Positions 12,801-21,987 of a stretch of DNA of 64,000 nucleotides are shown piece by piece. Source of the stretch: Gongronella butleri (taxonomy: Eukaryota > Mucoromycota > Mucoromycetes > Mucorales > Cunninghamellaceae); contig JAIWZP010000010.1 of NCBI GenBank assembly GCA_025201375.1, positions 62,001 through 126,000 on the forward strand, written 5' to 3'. The first letter of the stretch is position 1. Each line of letters starts with the position of its first letter. Below the pieces are notes generated by a model. It was not told the DNA's origin and searched no databases. It was given only the letters and a program-made list of their open reading frames with translations. Both the position numbers and the translations under genes were made by a program.

Positions 12801-13240
12801 AATTGTCGATCGTGAATGGCCGCCGCCTGCTTGGCAACACTCAACATAAAATGATGCACACCGGCCCACTCGGATTGGATCTTGGTGATCGTCACGCGCA
12901 GGGCCATCCGCGCTTGCTCGTCGTCGTCGTTGGCGCCCGTGCGCGCTTCCATCTGCTCCTTGACCTGCAGCAGCTGCGCAAGTACCATTGCCATGCGGTC
13001 CATGTGGCCCTGCAGCACATCCACATGGACCCCAACACCATCCTTGATCTGCTGCTCCATGTGGAAAAGCTCAAGATGTGCTTGCTCCATCCACACGCTG
13101 ATCAATGGCTTCACAATCGCCAACTGCTCCATCACAAGCGAAAACGTCCACGACGACGGCGCATGCTGCTGCAACACCGCCATCGCATCTTCAATGGCCT
13201 GGGGTGGACCGGGGCCACCAGTGCTGAGAGAAAAAGTCAT
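9881..13240 (-). CDS. GAS2-domain microtubule protein, Kar9-like, with SxIP motifs
   Basis: A single long exon of about 1119 residues. The ATG at 13240 is used, but TTTTTCTCTCAG just inside it resembles an acceptor, so a small upstream exon is possible. Residues about 15-340 are helical and Met/Gln-rich (FSLVMEQLAIVKPLISVWME...), resembling the helical N-terminus of Kar9-type proteins. A long Ser/Pro/His/Gln-rich, basic, probably disordered region (about 340-1000) follows. The C-terminus (about 1015-1118) is a GAS2/GAR domain, seen in KVLVRVGGGWQDLEMFLLEH; this family binds microtubules. The disordered region carries three SxIP motifs for EB1/Bim1 binding: SRIP (about residue 557), SLIPRPK (about 821) and SMIPRPR (about 846). 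The likely role is a plus-end-tracking linker that orients spindles or nuclei, like Kar9 or APC. The domain and motifs are visible; the role is inferred. Confidence 0.85.
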   Translation of the reverse strand: MTFSLSTGGPGPPQAIEDAMAVLQQHAPSSWTFSLVMEQLAIVKPLISVWMEQAHLELFHMEQQIKDGVGVHVDVLQGHMDRMAMVLAQLLQVKEQMEARTGANDDDEQARMALRVTITKIQSEWAGVHHFMLSVAKQAAAIHDRQLLLMDMQDILWDMDQLTSMIFQYQERRHAHLLTLVVTSKSSKSSTSDASLSLQSSPASSPQLAAMNSTGAATATTTPASVMDERLLMDLEERVDPVFRKVEQVYNRMTSEPPSDDSGQLARKHRLVQEHWECLRIEIDDLKDEIKEDRWLVVFRQVADQVDSMIDGLDKTVQQGVHSVQLILEWHDQNNAAANKHPSHPNHAIAPHSPSLSDKLKSFSRYLTHPHHHQQYQQQQSHHHHPPLQQPQPPPLDPDKFKALERNMEAKYKYYTPSIDRMLAMLGNGIATRVTKDTTAPGERHEAMITRWHMLKKAMDDLRVDMGHVQRVLMDTTPISPASSVQSDKASSSSGGGGGGGGGSGGISGRWKSLRRRPSDQQPSSPSDHPSSNHDRRVRSVTPSQQQQQQHQPSHRSRIPASGNTTNRHHHHTSRTTSPLSFQRTTSPLPQLHRSTTLIASTSESSEDVPSNSGRKSATPRRRPVWQASYKSTSTEMSFEPLWKSESRAAGHQGNQGASLSAPAAHHQHHPSRRSATPLTSTHSSTNKDVASFMKPTKSTILRARSPSVESQETLPTTNTGHSRKGSLPSVKSKKATKTPPLSSSSLQYHLPPRPKSSLASSSAHRHHHQFQHPQDNNANSTTLLVAPRAYHNQQQPRSASSLGSRSPPPMPPTRRSATPSLIPRPKTPNQQAASAALHGRPMSPSMIPRPRSRQTHGNQHHLGHHADTIPPVPPLPSHLEPPSARLFKVGIDHWVDGASSSSFVPFDTHSADDAPAPASLLAASLSTSSSSSRPRTASVAPPSSSSSFARLVKKKQSMPNLSRQRRVQPPVQSFSDDEEDDGNDAAHNEYFASSVPSPRIKIDFQQHAAYTGDPKDPLDMQVAMILNASPITIPCQRAKQGAGKYYFGNDLNPTGAGKKLYTCKLMTYTNRSRRRLSTSRNKVLVRVGGGWQDLEMFLLEHASLMTSDVIVRSFVKHE

Positions 13241-13796
13241 AGACAAAGCGGCTATCACGGACAAAAACAGGTAAAAAAAAAAAAAAAAAATGGGTCAATT
13301 TAGCCCCTTCTCTTTTTTTTTATCGTTTCCATCCTTACGGAAAAGAACGCGTGCCGTGAGTTTGTAAACAAAGCCGGATGAGAAGAAGGCGTGACAATTG
13401 GAAAAAAAAAATAAAAAGTTGCAATGGGGTGTACAAAGGTCGGACGAGGCTGGGCGAAAGAGAGTGAGAGAGCGAGAGCGAGGAAAAGAGGGAGCGTGTA
13501 TGGGTTTCGACCGCGATTTAAGACATACACTCCAAGCGAGAGAGAAAGAGAGAAAGAGTCAAATCACACACAGTCTGAAAAGAGTGCGACTCGACAGGCT
13601 GAAAAAAAAAAGAGGGGGTATAGGGCGCGGAAAGCGTGAAAAGACAAAAAAAAAAAAGGGGGGGAAGGAAGAGGTCAAAGAAAGGAGAAAGCGTGATTGC
13701 CCTATTTTTTGCTCTCCAGGCAATTGCGCCCGACCACGCACTTGCCAAAACAGGCATGTTGCCCCTCAACAATTTATTGCATTTTCATTTTATGAT

Positions 13797-15169
13797 TTAG
13801 AGCGTGAGTTTGATCAGCTCGTCGCTGACGCCACTGGGCGTCAGCACACCAAGGTCGGTGAATAGCAGTGTGATGTACGTGGGCGGCGTGTAATCGACGG
13901 TAGGATTGCTTGCCTCGAGGTCGGCGTGCGATGCAAGCGCGTCACCCCACGTGCTGCTGCGAAACCGCACAATTTCAGGCAGACCGCGCCTGTCAGAGAT
14001 GTCATACTGGTCCAATGGGTCCATGCGGATGAATTTGAAGCTAAATCATATATACACGCGTCAGAAATACATTTTTGTGAAAAAAGGGGGGGGGGACTTT
14101 GCCTCTCTGCAACCACATAAAACGGCTTGTTGAGCGCCTGAGCCACCACGGCCGCTTGGTATGTGCCAATCTGCAAATATGCATGATGATCAGAAAACGC
14201 GCGCGTCATCCCCTTTCCTTTTTCCTTTTTTTTGGGGAAAGGGGAGTATCTCCTTTGTTTACATTATTGATGATGCCGCCATTTTCAACGACCCCATGAC
14301 ATCCCGCAACCACCATGTCCACCTTGTCCATAATATAGCCCACCACAGCGTCGCCAATGATTCTGTGCTGAATGCGCTTGGATTGGAGAAAGTGCGCAGC
14401 CTGTCGGCTGCGGAGAAAAAAAAAAAGAAAAAAAAGCGCGTGAAGCACAAAAAAAAAAAAAAAAAAAATAGTAAAAGCGGTGCTTTACCCTGCGTCGCTC
14501 GGCGCTTGCTCTGTAACAAACACTTTGAATCTCTTTTGCTCAATGTTGGCCGCATAATCAAGCAGATGCAGCGCCGTCTCGCAGGGAGCAGGCAGCAGAA
14601 TCACAGTGTCATCTTGTACAAATTTTGCCCCCGTCCTTGCTGCCAGGTGCTTGCATAAGCGTACACGCTCCATGATCGGCACAATCCGCTGCTGCACCTG
14701 CTTTTTAAACGACACCAGCGATAAATCCTATGATATAATACAATCGATTGAGCGATGGTGATTAGAGGAGCATGTACTTTTGCTCGTCTTACCGTGTCTT
14801 CATCTGCGCTGCGATTGACGAGCGTCATGAACAAATCATGGCCCGCTTGGATGCCCACCGACATTTCCATCGTGTTGTGCATAATATCTTGCACACGATA
14901 CAGTTTGGCCATGAATTCCGAGATTGTTGTTGCTATGCAATGCGTTAAAAAAAACCATCAATCAGCACATCGCTTCTAGGCCCCACAATGGATGTTGTTC
15001 TACCAGACGTGTGCTGGAAAAATTCGTTCATGGTCTTGATCATCGCAATGGACGGCTCCTGCAAAGACTAGGTCAACACCACTCGCAATTCAAGCGCTAT
15101 TTCTACCTTTTCGTCCAAAAGACACGCATTGTACGTGCCCGCAATGTCAAAAGGCGACATGACATTCAT
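13797..15169 (-). CDS. GCN3: Translation initiation factor eIF2B subunit alpha (Gcn3)
   Basis: Regulatory subunit of eIF2B, the guanine-nucleotide exchange factor for eIF2, which senses phosphorylated eIF2 in general amino-acid control. Seven exons, complement(13797-14040, 14103-14170, 14263-14407, 14489-14727, 14793-14932, 15004-15058, 15107-15169), give 317 residues in frame. Family signatures: EPSIAMIKTMNEFFQHTSG, KRFKVFVTEQAPSDAGRQAA, GDAVVGYIMDKVDMVVAG, GVVENGGIIN, NKPFYVVAESFKFIR and TLLFTDLGVLTPSGVSDELI. Length matches human (305) and yeast (305) subunits. The intron between VVAE and SFKF (14041-14102) uses a GC donor (AG|GCAAAG): with it Ser reads AGC and the conserved ESFKF sequence is restored, while no usable GT is nearby. 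Confidence 0.95.
14041..14102 (-). other. GC-AG intron in eIF2B alpha
   Basis: Donor AG|GCAAAG and acceptor GATTTAG. Frame and family conservation (VVAESFKFIR) both require this junction, so it is a non-canonical GC-AG intron of 62 nt. Confidence 0.8.
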
Positions 15170-15600
15170 GGGATTTATAAGAAAGAGATATGAGCCAAAA
15201 AAAAAAAAAAAAAAAAGCGATAACCCAATCCATGGCCCAGGGTCCATGGGGTTTCACTTTGCGTCGGCTGATCGACGTCATCCTTGCTTTTCTTTAGGCT
15301 GCATTGATGTACTTTTGGAGTATGATAGTGCGCGTCGCCTTACAGCTCAAGGCGACAGATCAGTTGCCTTGCATCTACGCATAATGGTGCCAAGTGCACA
15401 CGTGACACCCCAACGCCAAAAAAAAAAAAAACACGCACAAATCAGCACGATGCACACGCGCCAGTAGCAAAATGATCATGCCTGAAACAAATCACAGGGG
15501 CAAAGAACGCGTCAAATCACCATCACAACAACTTTGTATTGGCAAAATCTAAAAAAAAAAAAAAAAAGGCAAACCACGATTTTTGACGTGATCCGCGCGC
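15170..15600. other. Intergenic, upstream of eIF2B alpha
   Basis: No gene. Contains A-runs at about 15197-15216, 15419-15431 and 15551-15567, and a small palindrome-like segment (CCATGGCCCAGGGTCCATGG) near 15230. Confidence 0.5.
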
Positions 15601-15621
15601 AAAAAAATGCAAAATATGAAA

Positions 15622-15705
15622 TCCACCAAACCTGATTCGAACAAGTGACCTAGAGATGACGTTGAACACTACAGTCTCCCGCTCTACCAACTGAGCTATT
15701 GGTGG
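15622..15705 (-). tRNA. tRNA-Tyr (GUA) with an 11-nt intron
   Basis: The minus strand folds into a full cloverleaf: acceptor CCACCAA pairs with TTGGTGG, with discriminator A. The C1:G72 pair is the identity feature of eukaryotic tRNA-Tyr. The D arm is GCTC..GAGC, the anticodon stem GGAGA/TCTCT, anticodon GTA at 15672-15670, and the T arm ACTTG-TTCGAAT-CAGGT. An 11-nt intron (15668-15658, TGTTCAACGTC) sits one base 3' of the anticodon, the usual place for nuclear tRNA introns. The mature length without the intron is 73 nt; CCA is not encoded. Confidence 0.95.
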
Positions 15706-16111
15706 CACATGTTTTGTTTTTTTGAAGCTGTTCTACAGAGCCCAATGTAAAATTTTAAAAATTGGCGTCTAGCTTAGTGGGGGACTGAAAATGTTTTTTG
15801 GCTACATTGTAACAAAAAAAATCGGCTTTATTTAATTAGTAAAAAGGGGCGCATTGGTGAGGAAAAGAGGTGATTGCACAGCCAAAATGGAAAAAAAGAG
15901 CTGAAAAGCGCCGCACTTTGCAAATTTTACCAGCCCGTGCGGAGTTTCATTCTCCCCAGCCCGCAAGCCCGGCAATTGACCAATCAGGAAGGGTCAGTCC
16001 GGCACCAATTGGCCAATTCGAGCGCCGGAAAAAAAATGTGCAGAGGAACAAGGGCAAACAAAACAAATTGGCCCATCTCTTTTACATTTTTTTTTCTTTT
16101 CACTCACAATC

Positions 16112-17086
16112 ATGTTTGCCAGAGCCTTTGCACGATCGGCCCGCTTGACGCGCCCTGCCATGCTCCGTCGCGGTGGCGGCGGTGGTATGCCCATCAACGA
16201 GCCCGGCGGTGTCCTCTTCAACGACAAGGTGAGTCTCCAGCCACTTGGCAACAATTTAACAAAGAGAGTTTGCAACCACTTTTTGCCAGCGAGCACATGG
16301 GCGAGACCAAGCGAAACGAGCGAGCGAGCAAAACGACCGACTTTTTCGCTATAATTGCCGTCACATCTGTGATTAACGGCGCCATCTGCGACGGAATCCT
16401 CTGCAACTACACACGTCACGAACATTGGGCCGGCATGGAACCCCAAACGAACATCTGAGCCTCCGATGACGACGACATTTGCTTGAAAATCCACGGCGCA
16501 CAGCCTTTTCAAGATTCTACCAGCCAATTGAGCAACAACACAGCCTTGCACAGCACAATCACAGACCCTGGAAGCTCAACGACATGGGGCTGCTGCCATT
16601 GCGACTGCTATCGCGGCTGGTTTGCATAAAGCTGTCATTTGGGCAATTTTGGCTTGGTGTGCACCGACAAACACTCGATTTACACGATGTTCGCTCTCGC
16701 TCCATGGGACTCACTCGCTTGTCGCTGCTCGCTCTCGCTGCTCGCTGCTCTGCTGATAAAAAGAAATTGGGCAAAAAAAAAAAAAACAATTGTCTGACAC
16801 ACCTCTTTTTTACTTTTTCTTTTAATTTCAATCTAGGGTGCTGCCAAGGAAGGCTGGGAAGACCTGTACTACTGGGGCATGGGCGGCGGTTTCGCCTTGA
16901 TGACTGTTGCTCTGATCTACAAGCCCGACTCCAGGTAAGCGAAAAAGAAAAAAGGTGAACGAGTCTACGCGCGGCCAGGGGCTCATTTTTTTTTTCTTTT
17001 TAAGCGTGATGACCTGGGCCAAGAAGGAGGCTGAAAAGTCTTTGAAGGAAAAGGGCGTGCAGCTCGAATACCCTAAAACCAACTAG
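16112..17086 (+). CDS. NADH:ubiquinone oxidoreductase subunit NDUFB11/ESSS-like
   Basis: Small accessory subunit of mitochondrial complex I. Exons 16112-16228, 16837-16934 and 17005-17086 join to 98 residues. The N-terminus MFARAFARSARLTRPAMLRR is Arg/Ala-rich without acids, as in a mitochondrial presequence. The mature part has the family pattern NEPGGVLFNDK ... EGWEDLYYWGMGGGFALMTV (membrane segment), then IYKPDSSVMTWAKKEAEKSL. The Ser codon at the second junction is AG|C. Intron 1 is 608 nt, much longer than most introns here; its only open frames are spurious. The presence of complex I argues for a filamentous fungus rather than a fermentative yeast. Confidence 0.85.
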
Positions 17087-17261
17087 ATGAAAAAGCCAAG
17101 TCATTTTGTATTAGATCGAATCAAGAAAAAAATTAAAAAAATCATCGACTCCTTCCCTTTTGCTACCTATTTTTGAGTGACATGGACTTTGATTCGATAG
17201 AAATGCGCTCATCTAGCTGCATTTTTCTGGTTCCTGGCGCGTCGGCGCGGCTCTATAAACG

Positions 17262-17420
17262 CATTTTTCATGTGCAATTCGCGCTTGAGTTTAAAATCTA
17301 AAATCACGAATTGTTCGTTAACCAGCAGGTCGATCCCACTCGTTTTTGGTGTTTTTTCGTGGTTTCTCCCTGCAGTGTCTCTTGTGGGAAGGTTCGGGCC
17401 TTCGAGGGGGGGGGGAAGGG
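17262..17420 (+). repeat. Fragment of dispersed repeat family 2
   Basis: About 160 bp similar to 61496-61620. Shared words include AAAATCACGAATTGTTCGTTAACCAGCAG here against AAAATCACAAATTGCTCGTCAACCAGCAG there, and GTGTCTCTTGTG in both (only short words are quoted). No coding capacity. Confidence 0.7.
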
Positions 17421-18197
17421 ACATGCAGCATCTGGCAATTTCGTCGATTTCAAAAAAAAAAAAAAAAAGCGAGAGAGCATTGTCGTGGCGTGTCTTGCAA
17501 CGCGTGCAATTATATTTACTCCGTGCGACGCTTCGCACCGTGATCACCAGTCGCGTCGTTCACAGCACACAACTACGTTTTCTTTTACGTTGCGTTTTTT
17601 CTTTTAAATATCTCTTTTTCTTTTAATATTCTCGGGAAAAGGATAGATACCGCGGTGAAAGACAAGATTGTTGCCACGGCGCACCGGAGTGTACTGTAGG
17701 AGGGTTCGGCGCAACTGGTCTATTTTTTTCAAAAAAAAAATTAAAAGCCATGAGTACTGTATATCCTGAGACTTTACATATCATGTGGCGGCCGCCATCA
17801 AATGATGCCATTAGGTTATTTCGGCTTGTCGCTAAACCCGCGTGTCGACCAGGCAGGTCATTGTCAGGACATTTGCAAACTATTGTTACGTACCGTACGT
17901 AGTGCAAATTTGACGAACTTTCACAAAAATGACCTTGGGTGCTTGGGGTCCTGTCGTTGACTAAGCTACCGATATCACCTATCAACGCGCGCAAAAGCGC
18001 AAATGAATGAACGAGCCAAAGTGTGAAACCCGCTTGTCTGCAGAGGTAATTTGGACCAGTTCTCTTTGAACCTGCTGATATTTACACAAATGCAGCACTG
18101 GCTCACGAAATAATTTGTGGGTCGTCGTCGTGAAACTTGTGCGATTCGAAAGAGGCGCACTCGGGTATCATTTTCAGATTGTTTACTACTTGCCTAG

Positions 18198-18637
18198 GGT
18201 TGTTAATTCGAGCGAGCGAGACGAGATTCACCTTGTCTCGTCTCGTCTCGACAAAATTTTGGGTCATCTCGATCTCGATCGAGATTCGAGCGGGATTCGA
18301 GAATGTCACGTGACAAAACTCGAGCATTATTCTTCAAAACTTTGCCTCGTGGAGTGAAAAAATCCACCAAAAAAGTCAACACAAAGACAAGGGTTGAACC
18401 TCTCAACTCCTGAGTGCCAAGACAAAGCCTTTTCCTATTGCACCACACCACTTAATCTAAAATGCATGATGAAACATTACACCTACGGTAACCTAATTTT
18501 TTGTTCGAGATTCGAGCGAGACGAGCGAGATTTTACATTCTTGTCGATCGAGACGAGCGAGATTCAGGTCGTCTCGATCGTCTCGATCTCGTCTCGAACT
18601 CTCGAGATTTTCGAGCGAGATTCTCGATTTAACATCC
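18198..18637. mobile_element. 440-bp GAGAC-rich element with imperfect terminal inverted repeats
   Basis: Left end GGTTGTTAATTCGAG (18198-18212) and the reverse complement of the right end, GGATGTTAAATCGAG (18637-18623), match at 13 of 15 positions. Inside both ends are dense GAGAC/GTCTC and CGAGCGAG words forming two low-complexity arms (about 18210-18300 and 18505-18625). No clear target duplication is visible. It lies within the 1.1-kb segment inserted into repeat copy B and is probably non-autonomous. Confidence 0.5.
18391..18445 (-). other. tRNA-like pol III box A/box B pair (possible SINE)
   Basis: On the minus strand TGGTGCAATAGG (18445-18434) resembles a box A and GGTTCAACCC (18400-18391) a box B, about 34 nt apart edge to edge, as in tRNA-derived promoters. 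The intervening sequence does not fold into a good cloverleaf, so this is not a functional tRNA. It may be a degenerate tRNA-derived element inside the GAGAC element. Confidence 0.3.
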
Positions 18638-18639
18638 TG

Positions 18640-18839
18640 TCATGGTCCGACCCACTCTCACTCCTCGGCCCATGATGATTCTGTCGTCGGCGTCGACGCG
18701 TATGGCCTTGCTGGGCGGCGGCGCTTGGCATGGGCTCGGCGTGGCGAGCCGCACGACGCTCTTGTCGAGCCGCATAGCCACGTATGCGGCGTGGTGCGGG
18801 TGGCAGCGAGCTTGTGGGCGTAGAGGACGGGTCAGTCAT
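18640..18839 (-). pseudogene. Truncated 5' gene fragment
   Basis: A GC-rich open frame starts at the ATG at 18839 (MTDPSSTPTSSLPPAPRRIR) and continues as a basic, Arg/Ala-rich N-terminus for about 65 codons. It then runs straight into the GAGAC element at 18637. Base composition differs sharply from the AT-rich repeats on both sides. The purine-rich DNA at 18850-19280 could be its former promoter or leader. It looks like the 5' end of a gene carried in with the inserted segment. The product is not recognisable. Confidence 0.4.
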
Positions 18840-20835
18840 GTACGGTATGGAGGGTGGAAGCCTCTTTTATTTCAACACGAAGAGAGAGAGAAGGGACGAG
18901 CGATGCTTGTGTTGAGAACGGTGAAGAAAAAGAAAAGAAAAAAAGGAAACAGGCAGGAAAAAAGGTAAGGAAAAAAAGAAGGGAAAAAGGGGGGAAACAG
19001 GGGGGAAGAGCCACGGCGTTGGCGACCAACGGACGGGGGTCTGCCACCGAGGTCGCACAGCAATGCCAAGCGGAATTAGGCGGGATTGGGCGCGTCGCGT
19101 CGCGCTCCGACGCGTAAAGGAAAGGAAAAAGGAAACAGCGATTGCGCACGATCCAGAGGTGCCAGCGAGATGGGGAAAAGAGCGTTGAGAAGCTGGCGAC
19201 CTTGGGCGTGTGATGGAGGTGGTTTGGTGATCGGGCGAGAAGAAAAGTGAGAAGAAAAAAAAAGAATTTGTCCAGATGGGATCATGACACATCCCTACTG
19301 TATACTTGCCCGATGGGCGAACGTTGCATGCTTGCAAAAGTCGATCAAACATTGGATTCATTTTTATCCTCAATTTTCTCGTCAGCGGAAACAACGACCC
19401 ATGACATTTTAAGGCGTTGAATGCAGCGGTTGAATCTCTGTCAAACAAGACCATTTTCAACACGATCCGATCAAAACTGACGAAGAAAAAAGCCTTTTGG
19501 AACAAATTCTGTAATCGGGCCATTTGCTCAAGAAGCGTCTAATTGACCCCCGATTTTTATTGCAGACTTACTAACAAATAGGGGGGGGGGCAAAGCATCT
19601 AATGGGATGACCTGCAGGTGCGCGCTAGCTTGGGTTTTAACTTTTTGCATCGGCCATTTCACCAGTCTGCAACAACCTGCAGGCTGCAGCCCACTCAACG
19701 CACAAAAAAATTGTGCAAAATAAAAAAATCCATGCAATCCACCACCTTAATTTGGAAGTGCCAAACCTTAAATTTTTGCAAAAAAGTCTAGCCCAAAGTA
19801 AGCAATTTTTGTCAGTCGATCGCCGTTCATGCGTCACTCTTTGGGCATTTTTCTTAAAGTTGGGGCGATCTGCCATTTTGTCTGCTAATAGCAAATTGTC
19901 GAAGTAACCTGTTTGAGATGCATTGATCACTCGGAGTTCGAAATTTCCCAAATTTGGCATTTTCTGAGATTGAAAAGTGTGACCCCTGAGTGACCCCTGA
20001 GTGACCCCTGAATTTTCAAAAGTGATCGTAGCGCGTTGGGGGTTTAAGCTTTTTTGTTGCAAATTTCGTGCTGAATGCGATGCAGCTATTTTTGAGCGGG
20101 TCCGACCATGCAGACGGCGAGATGAATGCAAAAGAGGAGATATTTGGTGTTTTTGGAATCTGTGTTCTGTGAGCTCAAAAAAAATCGGGCGCACCCATCC
20201 TGTGGAAAGGCGGTAGTTCATGTCTGGACACGACTTTCATCTGCGAGCAGGTAAGCTGTAAAAAAATTTATGGAGGCACAGCAAGCCGGCAAAGTCGAGA
20301 AAACATACTCTGTCGATTTCTAAATGCAAACGAGTGCATTTTGTGCAAGTGTAGCGCAAAGCTGTGGGCGTGGAAATGGCAGCGCTCCTCTGGTTCTGTT
20401 CAGAGAGATGAAAAACCCGGACGGATCAAAGCATCAAACACTGCATCTGTGTGAAAATCCAAAACAAACACAAAAACTACTTGAAAAATTGTGGGACAAG
20501 AAAACAAGCTCGTCGCTGAGATTTTGAGGTACGGAATACTGTAGTCCCAAAATGAATGATCCACGTGCAATAATGAAGCCAGCGCGCCAGGGCATACCAG
20601 AAAATTTCGCAAAGTTCAGAAGTTTGTCTAGCGAAAGTGACATACAAAACGCAATTTTTTATTACGCGCACCGGCGACATAGCAAATGGACCATAAATTC
20701 GGGTAAATCCAGGTTTTTACAGTATTGTGTAGGATAGGCACAAGGGGGGATATTTACAAAGTTGGACATGAGAGAACAGAGAAAAAAAGAAAAAAAGGCA
20801 AGCAGATTGGCGGTCATTTAGAAATCTGGAGGAGT

Positions 20836-21987
20836 TCACTTGGTCTTTTTGGAGCGTTTGGTGCTCAGGTTGGTAAGAGTGCGACGCTTGCGCGATTCAC
20901 TGGGTGCTCCGGCTGGCGGGTCTGCCTGGGATGCTCTGGGGCTGCACAGGTCGACGACGTTGCCCTGTTGATCGGCGTCATAAAAGAGCGTCTGTTCACC
21001 GTACCAGATAGCCAGACGCTGCTCCTTGCCGTGTGTTTTTCGCGGTTGTTTGGTGAGTGGGGGGAAATGACGTGGCGCGACTTGCTTTGGCGGCGGCTGC
21101 GGCGTGTCCTGATCCTGCTGCTGCTGCTGCAAATGCTCGTATTTTGGATGTTGAGGCTCCTGATCGTCGGTGGAAGGCATTTCTGCTGCAGCATCAATGT
21201 TCTCTTCCTTTGAAAGGTGATGGTCGTCTGATGGGTAAATGTCGTGTGGGTGGTGCAATGGCTGGTCGTCGCCCATGCCGTCCATATCAAATCCATTTTC
21301 GTACGAATCACCAGTCTGTTGAGGGTCCGCAGGGGCGCCAGTGCGTGTAAAATAATCGGTGACTCGCTGTTGGCGTCCATCATCTTGTGTTTCGTCATCG
21401 TCGCTATCATCAGTATCGGCCAATTCTTCAGGGGCGATGCCAAACGGGTTATCGACATTGTCCTCGGTGCCGAACACGCTCTGCCCACTGAGCGTTGCCG
21501 TTCTCGCATCATGACTGTCTCTGTCGTACGGATAAAGCGTCTCATTCAGCTTGCCCTGCGCCTCGTAGCACGCCAGCAGCCACGATGGACTGACCACACG
21601 CATCTTGTGGTCCAGCGACTTGCTGATGATCCGCGGCACCATGGCGCGCTGCGTCGTCGGGTTGCGCTGCGGAGGACCGTGCACCACGTGCGTCACCGCC
21701 GACCCCCACCGGTCTGCAAGCGTCGCGCCAAGCGCACGCGCAATACGCACAAGTCTGTCCCTGTCCATCACCGTCTTGTCGATAAAGATCGTCACGCTGC
21801 CAAGCTCCGTCGACGTGATGAGCGCATGCGCAGCCTCGTCGCCGTCCATGGGAATCAACGACGGCGGCACAAGTGTCGCCCGCGGTCCCCGACGCCCACC
21901 ACGCGGCTTGCGTCGATCTGCACGCTCAAGCCGCCGCGGACTGTACCTGAATTGAAATGAATGGGCCGTCGCTTGCGCAGAATCCAT
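20836..21987 (-). CDS. BRCT-domain protein with a PIP box
   Basis: A single exon of 383 residues from the ATG at 21987; upstream codons are poly-F/Y without another ATG. One BRCT domain lies at about residues 60-155: VTIFIDKTVMDRDRLVRIAR, ALGATLADRWGSAVTHVVHG, and the typical end MRVVSPSWLLACYEAQGKL. A DNPFG segment and an acidic stretch follow, then RQQRVTDYFTR. That fits the PCNA-interacting (PIP) consensus Q-x-x-h-x-x-a-a, including the TD pair that gives high affinity in p21. The rest is Gln/His/Pro-rich with a Lys/Arg-rich C-terminus (RKRR, KRSKKTK) that may be nuclear-targeting. The single BRCT resembles the terminal one of Dpb11/TopBP1-type proteins, but no other BRCT is present. It is probably a replication- or repair-associated adaptor; exact orthology is unknown. 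Confidence 0.75.
   Translation of the reverse strand: MDSAQATAHSFQFRYSPRRLERADRRKPRGGRRGPRATLVPPSLIPMDGDEAAHALITSTELGSVTIFIDKTVMDRDRLVRIARALGATLADRWGSAVTHVVHGPPQRNPTTQRAMVPRIISKSLDHKMRVVSPSWLLACYEAQGKLNETLYPYDRDSHDARTATLSGQSVFGTEDNVDNPFGIAPEELADTDDSDDDETQDDGRQQRVTDYFTRTGAPADPQQTGDSYENGFDMDGMGDDQPLHHPHDIYPSDDHHLSKEENIDAAAEMPSTDDQEPQHPKYEHLQQQQQDQDTPQPPPKQVAPRHFPPLTKQPRKTHGKEQRLAIWYGEQTLFYDADQQGNVVDLCSPRASQADPPAGAPSESRKRRTLTNLSTKRSKKTK

Larger units (their letters stand above)
18085..20445 (+). repeat. Dispersed repeat family 1, copy B (interrupted)
   Basis: Similar to copies A and C in two pieces, 18085-18190 and 19303-20445. At the breakpoint, copy A reads on from TTCCAATTC to CTCGCCCGATGG. 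In copy B the first part stops near 18190 and the second resumes as TTGCCCGATGGGC at about 19304. The 1.1 kb between them is therefore an insertion. The right part shows the same landmarks as copy A, including a triple GTGACCCCTGA at 19979-20010. Confidence 0.8.

Noticed and set aside
16229..16836. Open frames inside the long NDUFB11 intron
   Set aside because: They read through clear donor and acceptor sites, and the spliced product matches the family much better.
18391..18445. Functional tRNA gene
   Set aside because: Boxes A and B are present but acceptor, anticodon and T stems do not pair; kept only as a tRNA-like remnant.
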